From Montifringilla adamsi (lineage: Eukaryota > Chordata > Aves > Passeriformes > Passeridae), in assembly GCA_017590115.1 (NCBI GenBank), contig JAGGNK010015558.1, positions 731,841 to 795,840 of the forward strand: 64,000 nt of DNA, written 5' to 3'. The notes beneath the pieces are model-generated. The model was not told the DNA's origin and did no database searches. It worked only from the letters and a program-made list of their open reading frames with translations. The position numbers and the translations under genes were made by a program. How positions within the stretch are numbered: the stretch's first letter is position 1; each line of letters starts with the position of its first letter. This document shows, one piece after another, positions 62,212 through 64,000 of this stretch.

Positions 62212-62708
62212 AATTCCTACTTAACACAGGAATGTGTCTGAAGGAATCTGTACAATTCTGTTGTAGGAGTCAAGCTCAGCTACATTTACCATGTTTTTTT
62301 TACTGTAGCAATTGTCTTCAGCTTTTCAGAAAGGATTAGTCTGCAACTAAATGACACATAACTTTTACCTTGGGGAATGGAAAACACATATCTGGTAGAA
62401 CTATGGGGTTAAAGCTCATGATCGGAATAACTCATGACTGCACTTTTCAATTTTTCCACAAAAATGCAAAATAGTACTTTAGTACTCATTCAATGAGTAT
62501 ATATAACCTATAAAACCATGTAAGTCTTTACAAGCCTAGATAAGAGTACATTTCCAGTCTAACACAGTTTACAATATAGGCAAACATCAACAATAAAGAA
62601 AGATCAAAATCTATTCCTCTCAAAAGCACATCAAACTTACAGAACAGGCTAAGAATAAAGTATGGTGGATTTTCAACTTAAAGATTTTGAGTTGATACTG
62701 GAGCTCTC

Positions 62709-62732
62709 TTTTTTTTTTTTTTTTTTTTTTTT
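62709..62732. repeat. T24 tract
   Basis: Homopolymer of 24 T followed by AAGAGC. Confidence 0.95.
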
Positions 62733-64000
62733 AAGAGCATGAAGCACACTGATGTCTTCCTGACTGTGCACAATGCTGGAAACAATTACAGTCCTAGCTC
62801 TGCAGTTTCATCATTCTGCTGTGTTCAGTGGAAATCCCTCTGAAATCACCTGGTCCCCGAAGAGAACAACTACTGCCTGTGTCCAACACTCTTCAATTCT
62901 TTGCGTCCTGCTTATCCTCTACCGTGAGCTTAGAACCAGTCCTAAGATGCAACATAAAACTTGGTTACATCACAATACTTCAAACCTGAGTGTCTGAAAA
63001 TGCCAAGGCAGACTTAGATTGTTTGTGGTAACCAAAGACTCGACAGCAAGGCTTCCTCAGAAAATGAGAATAGCATGTTTATGTCTGAGTACTCCACCCA
63101 GTAATTGTTAAATCCCAGAGACCAAGATACCAAGTTTTTACAATTTTGTGCAGTATACTAGTGGGTGTGATGGGTAAAAGAAAGAAACTATATTCATGGA
63201 CTTACACAAGGAAAGACTACCTGATCTCTTTATTCAGCATCAGAAAACCTACCCAGAGAAGATAAAAAAGCAAACTTCATTTAATTCTTATTTTGTGCAC
63301 AGAATAAGTATTTTAAAGTGTGATTATAACAAATTCTTAGGTGAATATTTATTAGATGACTAATTAATAGGTGCACTTCATTGGTATAAAACAGACTTGC
63401 TCTACAGCAGATAACAGCCACTGAAAATAACTGAGAGAAAAAATTCTCAGTGTGTCTGAGGATTACCTTAGCAGCGGCCAGGCTGGTTAACACTTTCCAG
63501 TAAACAGAAGATTTAGTTCAGTATCTTACAGGCCCCCTTCACTGCAGCTAATTATCCTTAACCCTTCCTTCCCTGAGAGCTTACTGATCAAGATATGTCA
63601 AAGCAAACTATGAAATAACCCATAATTTCTAAGTATGTCTAAAAAGATGAACAGAGGTAGACAGCAGGAACAGTTGAATCAACACAGTTGAGGAGACAAT
63701 CACACCAGGCAAAGGAAAGATATATAGGGTATATTTAACAGGCAGCTGGAAACCCCTGCCACTACTTGAAGAGTAGTGTTACAATTGCCTTTGAGAGCAC
63801 CAGAAAAGACAGCACTGTCATTTCCATTTTCATCTTCTGACATGCAGGAGCAGGAGGGTAGGCTTGCAGGTGTCATGTCTTGCTGTGCCTCTTTGAAATC
63901 ACCAAATAAATAATTCCTTTTACTCATAGCATTACAAGATTAAATAACATTCTGCTATGGATAGCCTGCATCAAACACTTTCGACTAAGCCTTTCCACTC

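Larger units (their letters stand above)
60111..64000. other. Intergenic, no gene recognised
   Basis: AT-rich sequence with three homopolymers, two small tandem duplications and one perfect hairpin. No exon was recognised up to the window edge. Confidence 0.65.

Overview
This is a window of nuclear DNA from a bird, probably a passerine. It contains one protein-coding gene, ENC1 (ectodermal-neural cortex 1, a BTB-BACK-kelch protein), in an otherwise gene-poor, AT-rich region. The bird call rests on several CR1 LINE 3' ends, on the near-identity of the ENC1 protein to vertebrate ENC1, and on two solo-LTR-like elements. One of these (38.6-39.2 kb) resembles LTRs I associate with songbird endogenous retroviruses. 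Human ENC1 lies in 5q13, a region corresponding to the avian Z chromosome, so a Z location is likely but unproven.

Layout: 1-23.8 kb is non-coding, with three short CR1 3' ends, long homopolymers and a small cluster of bicoid-type homeodomain sites near 18.3 kb. ENC1 occupies about 23.8-37.1 kb on the minus strand. I infer three exons: a non-coding exon 1 in a CpG island (about 37.05-36.79 kb), an exon 2 with the whole 589-codon reading frame (32,166-30,353), and a 3' UTR exon (26,898 to about 23,778). The splice sites at 32,167, 30,352 and 26,899 are strong by eye; the exon 1 donor (36,784) is weaker. The 3' UTR exon carries AU-rich nonamers, a Pumilio-type site, miRNA-seed matches and three internal A-tracts, which suggests an mRNA with tight post-transcriptional control.

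37.6-64 kb lies upstream of ENC1. It is non-coding and holds a solo LTR, two large degraded CR1 copies or clusters (49.6-51.4 and 57.0-58.1 kb), a second probable LTR fragment (59.9-60.1 kb), hairpins, small tandem duplications and more homopolymers. If the human gene order holds, HEXB should lie beyond the right edge; I found no HEXB exon inside.

I found no undescribed multi-gene system, CRISPR array, tRNA or rRNA. The most useful observations concern ENC1 mRNA architecture (a spliced 3' UTR with the stop 32 nt before the junction, a predicted uORF ending 6 nt before the main ATG, and the AU-rich/Pumilio cluster), the LTR boundaries, several perfect hairpins, and a recurring T-tract-plus-AA sequence context.
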